Source: Gaeumannomyces sp. JS-464 (Eukaryota; Ascomycota; Sordariomycetes; Magnaporthales; Magnaporthaceae). Taken from it: a DNA stretch of 64,000 nt. Positions 10,803-20,850 of the stretch are shown piece by piece. Below the pieces are notes generated by a model. The model was not told where the DNA came from. It searched no databases and saw nothing but the letters and a program-made list of their open reading frames with translations. The position numbers and the translations under genes were made by a program. Position 1 is the stretch's first letter, and each line of letters opens with the position of its first letter. The stretch is from contig NGZR01000002.1 in NCBI GenBank assembly GCA_002197995.1, positions 8,804,001 to 8,868,000 of the forward strand. Reading direction: 5' to 3'.

Positions 10803-11904
10803 CTACCACGCGGTGTGCCCACCATCAATAACAATATTCGACCCCGTCACGAAGCTGCTCGCGTTGCTCAGCAGGAACAAGACGGCCCCCTTGAACTCCT
10901 CCGGCTCGGCCAGGCGGCCCATCATGTTCTCGGCCTCCCACGTCCCGCGCAGCCCGGGGACCTCGTCAAAGTTCCGGCGCACCATGGGCGTCAGGATGTG
11001 GCCCGGGCTGATGCAGTTGACCCTGACGCCGCCGGCCCGCGTCCACTCCATGGCCAGGTTGCGCGCCAGCTGGATCACGGCCGCCTTGCTCGAGTTGTAC
11101 ACGCACGACTCGAGGCCCTTGTTGGCTACGAGCCCGGACATGCTGGCCACGAAGCAGATGGAGCCCCCTCCCCCTTCCTCGGGCCGCCGCCGCATCATCT
11201 GCCGCGCCGCCGCTTTGGCCGTCGTCAGCACCCCCGTGTAGTTGATGGCCAGCATGCGCGCCGCCTCGACCTCGCCGTAATCCAGGGCCGGCGACAGGTG
11301 CTGCACGCCCGCGGCCGCCACCGCCCCGTCCAGCCGGCCCCCGTTCTCGTCCGCGATGGCGGCAAACAGCGCCTCGGTGCCCGCCGCGTCCGTCACGTCC
11401 TGCTGCCGGTACGAGAGCGAGCCGCCCCACTCGGGCACCACGCGCCGCTGCGCCTCGGCCCAGTCGTCGCCCTCGGGCTGGGGTTCGCGGTCGAGGCAGT
11501 AGACTGGGAAAATGCCTTGTTAACGGTCTTGCCCTCTTGATACAATGGGGGAGGTGTTGCCTGGTTGTAAAATAACACTCACCCTTCCCTCCCGCCTCGA
11601 CAAGCCCCTCGGCCATCGACAGTCCCAAGCCCCGCGCGCCACCCGTCACGACGATGACCTTGCCCGCGAGGTTGAAGTCGGCAAACTGCTTCCTCCCGAC
11701 CTTGACGTCCGTGGGCGCCCTCGGGGATTCGGGTCGGTTGATGGGCCATGCTTGTCGTCTGGCTTGCTGCTCGTCCCGCTCGAGCGATCCCGGACGCCGC
11801 CCTGCCAGCCTGTGTGGAATCCCTTCCGCGCAGTCGTCATCGCTCTTGCGTATAGGGGTGGCTTTTCCGGGCGCCTGGTTGCGCATGCTGTCGTCGAAAG
11901 GCAT
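10803..11904 (-). CDS. Short-chain dehydrogenase/reductase (SDR), possibly frameshifted at its N-terminus
   Basis: Two exons, 11904-11583 and 11503-10803, give 340 residues. The donor is GGTGAGTG, the acceptor TTCCCAG, and the junction restores VYCLDRE in frame. The Rossmann motif TGGARGLG is at residues 87-94, the catalytic Ser is in FVASMSG (~228), and the YxxxK pair in VYNSSK is Tyr243/Lys247. SPGHILTP and the DGGHTAW end are typical of classical SDRs (sorbose, xylulose or arabinitol reductase-like); the substrate is unknown. The first ~62 residues from the ATG at 11904 look unnatural. An overlapping frame from an ATG at 11972 instead encodes a good mitochondrial presequence (MSIPLARPAYALWRHC..., RCLSTTACATRR) and runs up to the conserved region in the wrong frame. 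The two frames would meet near 11711-11724, so a one-base change there is suspected. Confidence 0.8.
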
Positions 11905-11972
11905 CGTTCTAGCCGGCCCGCGGGACAGTGCCTCCAGAGCGCGTACGCGGGCCTCGCCAACGGTATCGACAT

Positions 11973-12721
11973 CGTGTGTGGATATATATCCTTGAAGTGA
12001 GAATGTGGCTGTGATGGCTCGAATGTGATTTTGTGTTGAATTATGTTCGCCTGCAGCCCCTTTTCCCTTTTCTTAGCCAACTTCCTAGTCAGGTCGGGAG
12101 ACTTGAAGCTTGTGAGAGGACCTCATACCGATCCATCGTGGGCGGGAGCCTGGTATTTGAACAAACCTCCTCTCCTCAATGAAGTGGAAAAATGCCAAGA
12201 AATTTCGTCATGATATCAGAGTTCACGTGGTTTGACGGCCACAGCCAAGCCGGGACGCCTGCATCCTCGGCGCCATTCCTGCTGTTGAGCTGGGTCCTGG
12301 TTCCGAAAGGCTGGCAGGGCTTGCAGGGATTGACATGCACCAAGAAAAGCCGCAACGATGGTGATTGTCGATCGCCCGCCCTCCAACCAACAGGTGTACG
12401 CTTACGTGATCCTGCGCCTTATCAAATGCTCCGGGGGCGGACGAGATGGCCCTTTCTCGCCTTGGATGTGGAGGACGCGAATGCTCGGTGAGGCCAGCAT
12501 GGCCCGCAACGGCTGCTGTGGACGGAGGTGGCTGTTTTTGCCCGAGACGCCGAGACGGGTCTTTGACGTCATAGAGTTCCGCGAGCTCATTTGATGGCCA
12601 CTGTCGTGTAATGGATGTAGGGATTACGGGTGACAATTGCTGCCAAGAAAAAGCTTGGTTTACATAGAGCGGTGGCTGAGATATGTTTCCATGTACAGGC
12701 CTAATTCGTCTATTAGGGCCC
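11973..12721. other. Intergenic region
   Basis: Promoter side of the dehydrogenase and 3' flank of the dipeptidase pseudogene. Short open frames here have no recognisable features. Confidence 0.4.
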
Positions 12722-14485
12722 CTAGCTGGACGAAATGATCCTCTCCATCTCGGCAGCATCCTTCACCGCCGTGGTGAGGTTTTCGTATCCATCCTTGTGA
12801 GACAAGGTTGTCCTCGATTCTGCATGGCAAGCAGGGATTAGCAAAAGGGGCATTCCGAATCCCGGGCCGAGGAGATGTCAGGCGTCGTTTTACGCACCTC
12901 ACTCCGCCGACGTCCAGTACTTGTCCAGAACGGCGCTGTCAATGTACTTGGAGTGAACTGGGTCCTTCAGGTACGGCTCGATGATGAAGTTGCAGAAGTA
13001 GATCTATCATTGGAGGGTCGAAAGCAACCGATCAGCAAATTTCTTTGGCTCGAAAGGCACACACATGAGGAACCAAACACCGGGCTCGACAGTGTGACGC
13101 TCCCCGCCGGCAGCCTGCCCCGGACACGGAGGTACTTGAACATGGGATCCGGGTCCGCGTAGTTCGGGTTGCCGCCGGTGTCGTGCGTGTCCATGCCGAG
13201 GTAGTGGCCCAGGCCGTGCGGGAGGAAAGCGACGCTGGTGCGCGCCTTGAGGATCTCGTCGACGGTGCCGCCCTTGAGGATCCCCACCGATAGCAGACCC
13301 TCGATGGCCACGCGGTGCGCATGCATGTGCACGTCGTCCCAGAGCACGCCTTCCTTGAGCATCGCGATCGACTCGAGCTGCATGCGGAGGACGGTGTCGT
13401 AGATGGCGCGCGACTCCGGGGTGAACTTGCCCGAGATGGGGAACGTTCGGGTCTGGAGTACAGGGTGGGTCACTGTCAGCTGGATGATTGCAACATGAAA
13501 TCAGGACGAGGACAAGAAAACATACAATATCAGATGCATAACAGTCCCACTCGCACCCGGCGTCTAGCAGCAGGTTCAGCTTCCCCTCGAGCGGCTCGTT
13601 GTTCTTGACGTAATGCAGCGTGGCAGCCGCCCGGCCAGCCGCGACGATGGAGCCGTACGCCTGGTTGGGCCCGCCGCGGGCGACGCACTCGGACAGGAAG
13701 GCGGCGTGGAGCTCGCGCTCGTTCTTGGCGGTCCGGACGCGCTCCAGGACGGCGCGGTGCGCGGCGCCCGAGACCTCATTGGCCTTTGCGATCAGTGCCA
13801 GCTCGTAGGGGGTCTTGACGACGCGCGCGCGCTCGATGGCGTCCTTGAGAAGCGACAGGTCCTTGTCGCCGAAGCCCAGGAACGTGATCTGGTCCGACAC
13901 CTGGCTCGGGATCGCGTGGACCGTGGAGGAAGGGGCCGCGGCGGCGAGGCCGGCCAGGAAGGCGTTGACCTCGTTCGTGTAGCGGACCTCGTCCACCTCG
14001 TAGCGCTCGAGCGCCTCGGCCGTGGAGAGGGGGAGGCCGGACCAGATGACGGACTCGGGGTCGACGGGCGGGATGAACAGGGTCGAGCGTGAGGTCGCGA
14101 TATCGTAGACGAGGTGGCAGTCGGGCAGGTCGCAGCCGGTGAGGTAGTAAAAGTAGCGTCGTTGACTGGTGCGGCGAGAGGAGATGTTATGTCAGTCTCG
14201 TCATGCAATGCGTCGGGCCGCTCGTAGAGCCGTTTGGGAAAGGCAGTAGGTAGCGGGCAGCCCAGCGCCAAGGGCAATCCCAACAGACAGAAGCAAAAAG
14301 GAACATACCGGAAGTGCTCCTCGCCATCATTGTCCTCGATCATCTTTGTCTTCTGGCCCTCCAGGTAGAGCACGCCCTTGACGTCGGGCAGGCTTGGCGC
14401 GAAGGGCTTCGACGGTGCGTTTCGCATGCTCCTTGGCGGGGTACTTCCCCTTCAGGATCTCCTCGTACTGCGTCATGGCCGCCAT
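12722..14485 (-). pseudogene. Xaa-Pro dipeptidase / aminopeptidase P (M24) with several frameshifts
   Basis: Five exon segments are recognisable on the minus strand, from ATG 14485 (MAAMTQYEEILKGKYPAKEH) to TAG 12722-12724, with introns at 14308-14166, 13525-13453, ~13078-13004 and 12897-12820. The order of domains is that of a cytosolic proline dipeptidase: an N-terminal domain ([27 protein letters not shown]) and a pita-bread M24 domain. All five expected metal ligands are visible: Asp/Asp in [13 protein letters not shown], His in [14 protein letters not shown], Glu in VEPG and Glu in RIEDN. However, the conserved frame shifts at ~14391 (one extra C), ~13090 (extra AC), ~12915 (one base missing after TACTGG) and ~12797 (one extra base). 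Neighbouring long genes read through cleanly, so real decay is more likely than general sequencing error, though errors cannot be excluded. Confidence 0.8.
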
Positions 14486-15490
14486 TGTTCTCGTGGATGC
14501 CGGGTATCTCGAAATTCCGGGGGCCAATGGCCGATAGTGATTAGCGCGCCGCGGCCGGCTGCACTTGCGCAGATGGAGAGGGCCGAGGACAAGGCGGGGG
14601 GCAGCTGTGCTGGAGTAACCCCGCGGCTGCTGACGTATGGTCGCGTGCGCCGCAAATGGGGCCGCTGGTGGCTTCGCCTGGAGATGCGACAGTAGACGTG
14701 CAAGCGTGAAAGTGGCCGCGCACTGCAGTGGGACTCTTGTAAATATCAACACTCTTGGGACTTCGGCTGAAGTCGTGGGGATCACGGCAAGAAGAAACAC
14801 ACCTGTGAGGTCACTTGATGCCCCCTCATGGCATCGAAGGGGATCGGCGGGCTGTCGCACGGAGCCGAGGAGCGTGTGCGATAACGCTCGGCCACGGCTC
14901 CATGCTGTGCTGAGATAACGGCAGCGGGGTAGCCACCTTGTAGCGCCCCTGCAGGGGTGGGAAACCGTCAACGTTAGCCGGGGTGTGGGCCTGGAGAGGC
15001 CGATGATTGCCGCTGTCCAGTTGCCTGCTCGAATCTGGACCCGACGGTTGATCATGTCCCAGCCCCTGCCGTTTGTCACCCGAGCAATCAGTGGGCCGGT
15101 GGCTTTTCAGACTTGCAGTATTCATACCAGCTCTTTGTGTGATTAAATAGACGCTCTGCTATTTTGGGAAAGTGAAGTGTACTTGAGACAGAGACATTAG
15201 GTCGATATCTCCATCTGGGGTATCAAACATCGAAGCCGGGATGCCTTCAACGAAGGCACGGCCAAGCTTCGACAAAAGGCTAGCAATATTACACGAGTTC
15301 AGGCTATAACAGGCAAAATAAAAAGAAACCGCCAAAAGCTAGGATCGCTGCAGAATGCCGACAAATGAGCAATGCAACAAAGCAAGCGCGATGAGATGAA
15401 TGATGATGGGATGATGACACGAGTATCCATCAGTCAATGACACCGAATGGTGAAATCCACCGTCACCAGGGTCCACGCCGGCCTCGGTGC
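14486..15490. other. Intergenic region
   Basis: Upstream flank of the dipeptidase pseudogene and 3' flank of the cyclin. No convincing gene, RNA or repeat seen. Confidence 0.4.
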
Positions 15491-16630
15491 TCAGTGGTGT
15501 TGCTGCTCGTCAGACGAATGTGGTTCCTTCTTCTGTCTGCTCGGAAGACTCATCTCCAACGCCCCGTCAGCGTGGGCACTCGAGTTCCCCTCCCCAAACG
15601 CGTCCAGCGAGGCGCCCATGGGCGAATCCCGCATGACTACCCAGTGGCGACGCATGGCCTCGGGCGCTACGAGCAGCTCGAAGCCGGCCAGGAAGCAGAA
15701 GCTGATCTCTAGGCGCGTCAGCTCGGCGACGCTGATGCCGCCGACCTGGGCGACGCGGCGGTGTGGGTAGCTCCGGTCCTCGAGCGCCTTGGTGGCCACG
15801 CGCAGCGCGGCCAGCAGCAGGCGGTGCGCGTTGCGGCGCGTGACGGCGATGGCGCGGTCGTCGACGGCCAGGCGCGTGATGTAGACCGACGCCGCCAGGT
15901 ACACGGCGGGGCTGGCTGGGCAGAACCGGTGCAGGCGCTGCAGGTAGTCGCCGATGCTGATGGGAGGTGGGTTGCGGCTGTAGAACTTGCGCGTGATGGC
16001 GCTGTGCTGCACGTTGACCGGCTGCTGGTTGGCGCCCACCACCACGTACGGCTCCGGCGAGGAGGGCGGCGGGACAGGTGGTGGCGCATTACGGAGGCGG
16101 ACGCCGTCTATGTCTGTGGGTTCTTGTGAGGGGCCCGCGTTGGCCGCAGACAGGTGTGCTGAGGACTGCTGACTTTGAGCGGTCCGCGCAGCGGCAGCTT
16201 CTGCCTCGAGGCGCATGCGGACCAACGTGCGCTCCGAGTGTGAGCGCACAATATCTTTCTTCTCTGCATCCATGCCACGCATGTGCGGTGTCTCGGGCTT
16301 CTCGGGAGCCGGCGAGGGCGGTATGTCTCCGGTGAGGTGCACTAGGGCCTCGACGCCGTCGCCAAGCAGCTGCAGCGCGGCTAGCGCGGGGATTCGGAAG
16401 ATGTCGGTAGGCAGGTCGCGGAGGGAGGACCCAGCGCCGTCGCCATATTGGCCGGCGCTCGATGGACCTGTGATAGCCGACGGCTCGTCGTCTCTTGCCA
16501 GGCGCGGGTCTGACGCCGGGTTTGGTGCTGGCGGGGGCTCGCTGGGAGCCGGTGAGCGAAGGTTCATCTCATGTGGCGGGGGTAGCGCCAGCCTGGCCGT
16601 GCCCTCGTCGGAGCCTGGGGTGGGAGACAT
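15491..16630 (-). CDS. PHO80/PREG-like cyclin
   Basis: A single-exon, intact gene of 379 residues. Residues 1-205 are Pro/Ala/Ser-rich and probably disordered, with a possible helix around 70-100 (FRIPALAALQLLGDGVEALV). Residues ~210-330 form a cyclin box of the PHO80 subfamily: ITRKFYSRNPPPISIGDYL, the hydrophobic segment PAVYLAASVYITRL, NAHRLLLAALRVATKALED, then VAQVGGISVAELTRLEISF and the LAGFELLVAPE end. In yeast and Neurospora such cyclins bind a PHO85-type kinase and restrain phosphate-starvation transcription factors. That role is inferred from family membership. The start ATG at 16630 follows a stop-containing leader and is the first in frame. The C-terminal tail is short and charged. 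Confidence 0.85.
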   Translation of the reverse strand: MSPTPGSDEGTARLALPPPHEMNLRSPAPSEPPPAPNPASDPRLARDDEPSAITGPSSAGQYGDGAGSSLRDLPTDIFRIPALAALQLLGDGVEALVHLTGDIPPSPAPEKPETPHMRGMDAEKKDIVRSHSERTLVRMRLEAEAAAARTAQSQQSSAHLSAANAGPSQEPTDIDGVRLRNAPPPVPPPSSPEPYVVVGANQQPVNVQHSAITRKFYSRNPPPISIGDYLQRLHRFCPASPAVYLAASVYITRLAVDDRAIAVTRRNAHRLLLAALRVATKALEDRSYPHRRVAQVGGISVAELTRLEISFCFLAGFELLVAPEAMRRHWVVMRDSPMGASLDAFGEGNSSAHADGALEMSLPSRQKKEPHSSDEQQHH

Positions 16631-18888
16631 GACCGAGGCCGTTTTCCAGTGCCCGAGTAATCCTCGTCTCGATCTCCTTACGTCTAGTTATCCTGCCCCT
16701 TCAGCTTGTCTTGTTGCCTGTACTCCTCCCTTCCCACTCGATTCTTCCCCTTCGCCCTCCTTCCTGTTCTTCCTATTCTTTCTTCTGGTCTCCTTGGTGG
16801 GCGGCTGCGGGCAGACTCGCGGGGGAGGACGGCTTGGGAAACGGGCTGGGGCTCTATCGAGGGACAGGACAGGACAGGAGCCGAGGAATGGATATTACAA
16901 TATGTCACGATCAGGGCCAGGGCGGTGGCTCTGACAGGTCGTTCAATTTTTGTGTCTCCACCTGCATCGTCTCGCGGGCTTGACTCTGTTCTCGTTCCGC
17001 TTTTCCCAGGGACGAATCGGGCGTCGGCGGGCGGTCGTTGGGCCGTCTCGCCAGGGCGGAGCGCGTCGGCGTCGGGCCACGAAAGCTGGATCGGGGTTAT
17101 CGCGTGTAAACGAGCGGGATGGGGCGACACGGCTCTATTATGTCTAGCCGGGAAGATGCTGGCGTGTTGCGTAAAGCGCAGGGAAAAGGCGGCGGCCGGG
17201 CGCTCGTATTTGGAAGGCTGTGATGATCACGAGAGAAAAGAGGGATCGCCGAGCATCTGCCCGAGATTCCGGAATGCGGGGCACACAGGCAGGGGCGCGT
17301 GGGCCTGGGCCAGTGCCGACCGGACGCCAGGGATGCGCCTTTGGGTGATAGGCGCCCGCTGAGCGGCAGCCAGGAAGTGCCCCTGCCGACTGGATGGCCA
17401 ACCTGCACGGCCGTAAAAAGAGATATCACATGAACCCCGAAGGAGCGGGTGAATGGGGGAGGCGAGTTGGTGGTGCTGTTCTTCTTGTTGCTTCTTCTTC
17501 TCCTCGTCAGCCCGGGAATATTTTGTTTCTCACCAAGGCTTGGGCGAGGCGCGGATTTATTGCTCCAAGTTGCTAGCTCAAACCCAAACCTGGTCCTCTT
17601 TTTCGATGCAGGCGCCCGGCCCGCATGAGCCAAATCTCCCCTGCCGCCGACGCAGAAGACGAGTCCGGCCCTAGAACGTACGATTAGGGTGACAGTGAGG
17701 CGCGAGGGAGGGACCCGAGTTTCGTTGCACAGCAGGCGCCAGTGGCTGCGGGCCCGCATCTGTCCCCTGGAAACAGCTCGTTGGTTGCTCAGAGCCGCTG
17801 CCTTGCTTCGCCGCTTGGGTGGCAACCTTGGCAGGCGGCGCCCCAACTCGTTCGTTGGGCGCAAGAGGAGGGCTGCGGGATGCCGTCTCCACGAGTCTGC
17901 TGCATCTTGAAGGATGCGGAAGAGGTACAGACGGAGTTTTCGGATAGAGCAGCCGTTGGAATTAATTGCCGCGGAGCGAATCCTCGATATTCGTTGTCGT
18001 TGTTCCCCGGCTGGTCGCCTTGGACTCGACAGCCCGGCCAGCCTCCTGCAGGTAGATCCCTCTGGATCTGGGGCGCGATCTTCGGGATACTTTGGCTTTA
18101 ATGCCAGGCCAGTCTACACCTGCATGCAAACAACGAGGGGCGAATTTCTTCACAGAGGCTACATGCAGCTGGACCCTGCGTCCCATTCAAGTCCCCGAGC
18201 AGCACCCTAAGACTACTCGATTTCACGCTCACAAAAACCAAGTCAGCCAGTCTAGACCTCCTGCCAAATCCCGCCCCCTATACGGCCTCTCCAACATCAA
18301 CTAACAACAAACCGCGGCAGGGCGGTTCAAACCATGGAACCTCGACGGACCTGTAGCATTCCGCCTGCCCTGGCTGCCCACATCCCAAAAAACGCATCAT
18401 GCGGTGAATGCTACCGTCCAGGCCTGCCACGCTGGCGCCTCGGTCATGCAGGGTTCGGTCACGAGGGCAAAGCTGATCACGTCTTGGCTTTGCTGCCTTG
18501 CAGGCTTCGAAAATATCCACAGGCCGGGCCGTTTGCGCTTTGTTTTCGGGCCTAGCCGGTGCCCGGACCCGGAACTATTGTTGTCGGTATGCCGAAGGAT
18601 GGACTGCAGGTGACTGCTGTTGCTTGCGCCAGCGGCAGAACATCACGGGAGGTGACTGGTGGTCCAACTAGGCCATAGTGCCCGCGCCCCTTCACCAGGC
18701 TCCTCGCCGTGCCTTCTAGAACCATAGGAGGGCCAACACGCGTAATCAAAAATGGTCTAGCAATGGATCTACGACCTCCGCTTAACCCAGCATTAAACCC
18801 GAATTTGACCGTGAAATACTGAATACCGGAGTCGTTTTCCTGCCCACTCCACCCCGCCTCATTCTGGACTGTCTGCAGGTAGCTATTT
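16631..18888. other. Long intergenic region, no supported gene
   Basis: Holds the cyclin promoter (pyrimidine-rich on the coding strand) and the 3' flank of the thiamine-diphosphate enzyme gene. Frames of up to ~255 codons occur but have shifting composition, no motifs and mutually overlapping antisense partners, so I take them as chance frames in GC-rich DNA. Confidence 0.4.
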
Positions 18889-20850
18889 TCAGCTGCCAGA
18901 GACAACCTTGCAGTCCACCACAGCCGACTGGCCTCCTTTCACGGCGGCGATGGCGTCCTTGAGCACTGCTTCAAACTCGTCCGCCTTGCTAACCTTGGCC
19001 GCGAACAGATCGCCGTCGGCCGCCGCCTTGGCGATGCCAGAGTAGTCCGGCACAGGGTCGAATGAGATGTTGAGCTCTTCGTTGGTCGCCCTGGACCCCT
19101 CGCCGTCCGGGTGTACTAGTAGCAGTGAGCGCTTGGGTGCGTTCCAGCCTGTGTGAAGCGAGCAGAGTTAGGATCCGAAACCAATAAAAACAGAAAGTTA
19201 TGTATAGCATGGCATGAGGAGGGTAGCACGTACCCTTGTTGTTCAGAATAATCGTCAGCACCGGGATGCCGTAACGCTTCGCGATCCAGTGCACACTAGC
19301 CGGCACGCTGAACAGGAAAGTTCCATCGGCAACGACCTGACAGACAAACTTGCCGCCGTTCTTGGCGCCGCCGCCGTGCTCCCGATCGGTAGCGAGCTTG
19401 ATACCCAGAGCGCCGCCGCCGGACCAGCCAAGCCCGCCACCACCGCAGTTGATGAACGAGCCCGGCAGGGTCGGCTGCAGGCCATCATACACGAAAATGG
19501 TGTTGGTCACGGCCTCGACCGCCCAGATGGTGTCCTCGGGGCACGTCCGCCGCAGTGTCCGGCACACGTGGCCTGCCCCAAACGTGCCGTCCGTGTGCGG
19601 CTTTGATCGCGCCTCGATGGCCGCCACGCGATCCGCATGGCTGCGCCCCAGCGCGTCCCAGCGGGCCACAGCCTCGGGGGCCGCCAGGCGCGCCCGGCAC
19701 GCCTCGTCGCTCTTGACGCGCGCCGCGAGCTGCCGCACAGCCTGCAGCGAGTCGGCGCGGTACCGCTCCGTCGCGTCGATGTAGTGGACCGGCATCATCT
19801 GCTTGAGCGGGTCCGAGTCGATGTGGAAGATCTTGGCGTCCTTGCGCGGCCGGCACTGCGTCGGGATCCACGGGACGTCGACGTCGAGGACGATGATGAC
19901 GTCCGCCTCCTCGATCTCGGGCGCGGTCCCGTACCGGACGCCGAGCCAAGCGCGGTGGTCTGCTGGGAACGACATCTCGCTGCCCGCCGTGTCCAGAACG
20001 CGCAAGCCAGGGATCGCCTCCGCCAGCTCGACCAGGGCGCCGGGGACCTCGTGGTTGCGCGCCGCATAGCCCGTGATCAGCAGCGGCGACTTTGCGCCAG
20101 CAAGGGCCTCCGCGATGCCTGCGACCGCGGGCTCGGGCAAGGCGCCCAGCTCGACGGGGCCCCAGTGGCGCTGGTCCAGCTCATAGGGCTCGATGTCCTC
20201 CTCCATGACCTCGCGGGCGCCGCAGAGATAGACAGGGCCCTGGGGCTGGGAGCGGGCGAACTGCAGGGCCCGGCCGACCATCTGCTTCACGTTGCGGCCC
20301 GTCTTTAGCTCGGCCGTGTAGCGACAGTATTGGGCCACGATCTGCTTCTGGTCGGGCACATCCTGGACCCAGTGGATGAACTCGGTGCGGGATCCGCGCA
20401 TCTCGCCCTCGATCGTGAAGGGCGACAGGCCCGCGAAGACGAGGACGGGGGCACGGCCCGTCGACGCGTTGTGTACGGCCGCGCCTAGGCCCTGCGTGCC
20501 CACGTCGACGTGTACAATTACACACTGCGGCTTGTTGGTCAGGCGAGCGTAGCCGTCGGCCATGGACATGGCAACCATCTAGAAGTGACCGCATCGCAAG
20601 ACGAGGGTAGGTGGTGTTAGAGCCAGGTTTGCAGCCGAGTGCTTGGGTGACACAGAGGGAGTCCCGTGAGGGCAACGGCACTTGCCTCGTTAGGACATGT
20701 GATGATCTTGGGGAACTGCCCCTTCTTCTCCCTCGTGCCCTTAACCATGGCCTCGATGATGCTGGGGTGGTCCGACCCCAGGTTCACGAAGCAGTGGGTG
20801 ACGCCGGCCTCCCATAGCGCCTCAAAGAAGGCAAACGATGTTGTGTACAT
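18889..20850 (-). CDS. Thiamine-diphosphate-dependent enzyme (acetolactate synthase-like)
   Basis: Three exons, 20850-20686, 20578-19234 and 19148-18889, give 589 residues. The start MYTTSFAFFEALWEAGVTHC matches the usual N-terminus of this family. The frame extends upstream to an ATG at 21162 with a Ser/Arg-rich, presequence-like stretch, so a longer form is possible. Intron 1 is a GC-AG intron (donor GCAAGT, acceptor CTTCTAG) and splits CPNE from MVAMSMADGYARL. Domains are PYR (residues 1-170), a central Rossmann-like domain (~190-340; VLDVDVPWIPTQ, HIDSDPLKQ) and PP (~390-589; GGGGLGWSGGGALGIKLA). The metal-diphosphate motif is VADG (472-474) followed by ILNNKG, where many relatives have GDG. 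The product is unknown; the FAD-free ALS-like group includes decarboxylases and carboligases. Confidence 0.88.

Noticed and set aside
16684..17864. Overlapping frames of 148-255 codons upstream of the cyclin gene
   Set aside because: No motifs, no splice logic, open frames on both strands at once and composition typical of chance in GC-rich DNA.
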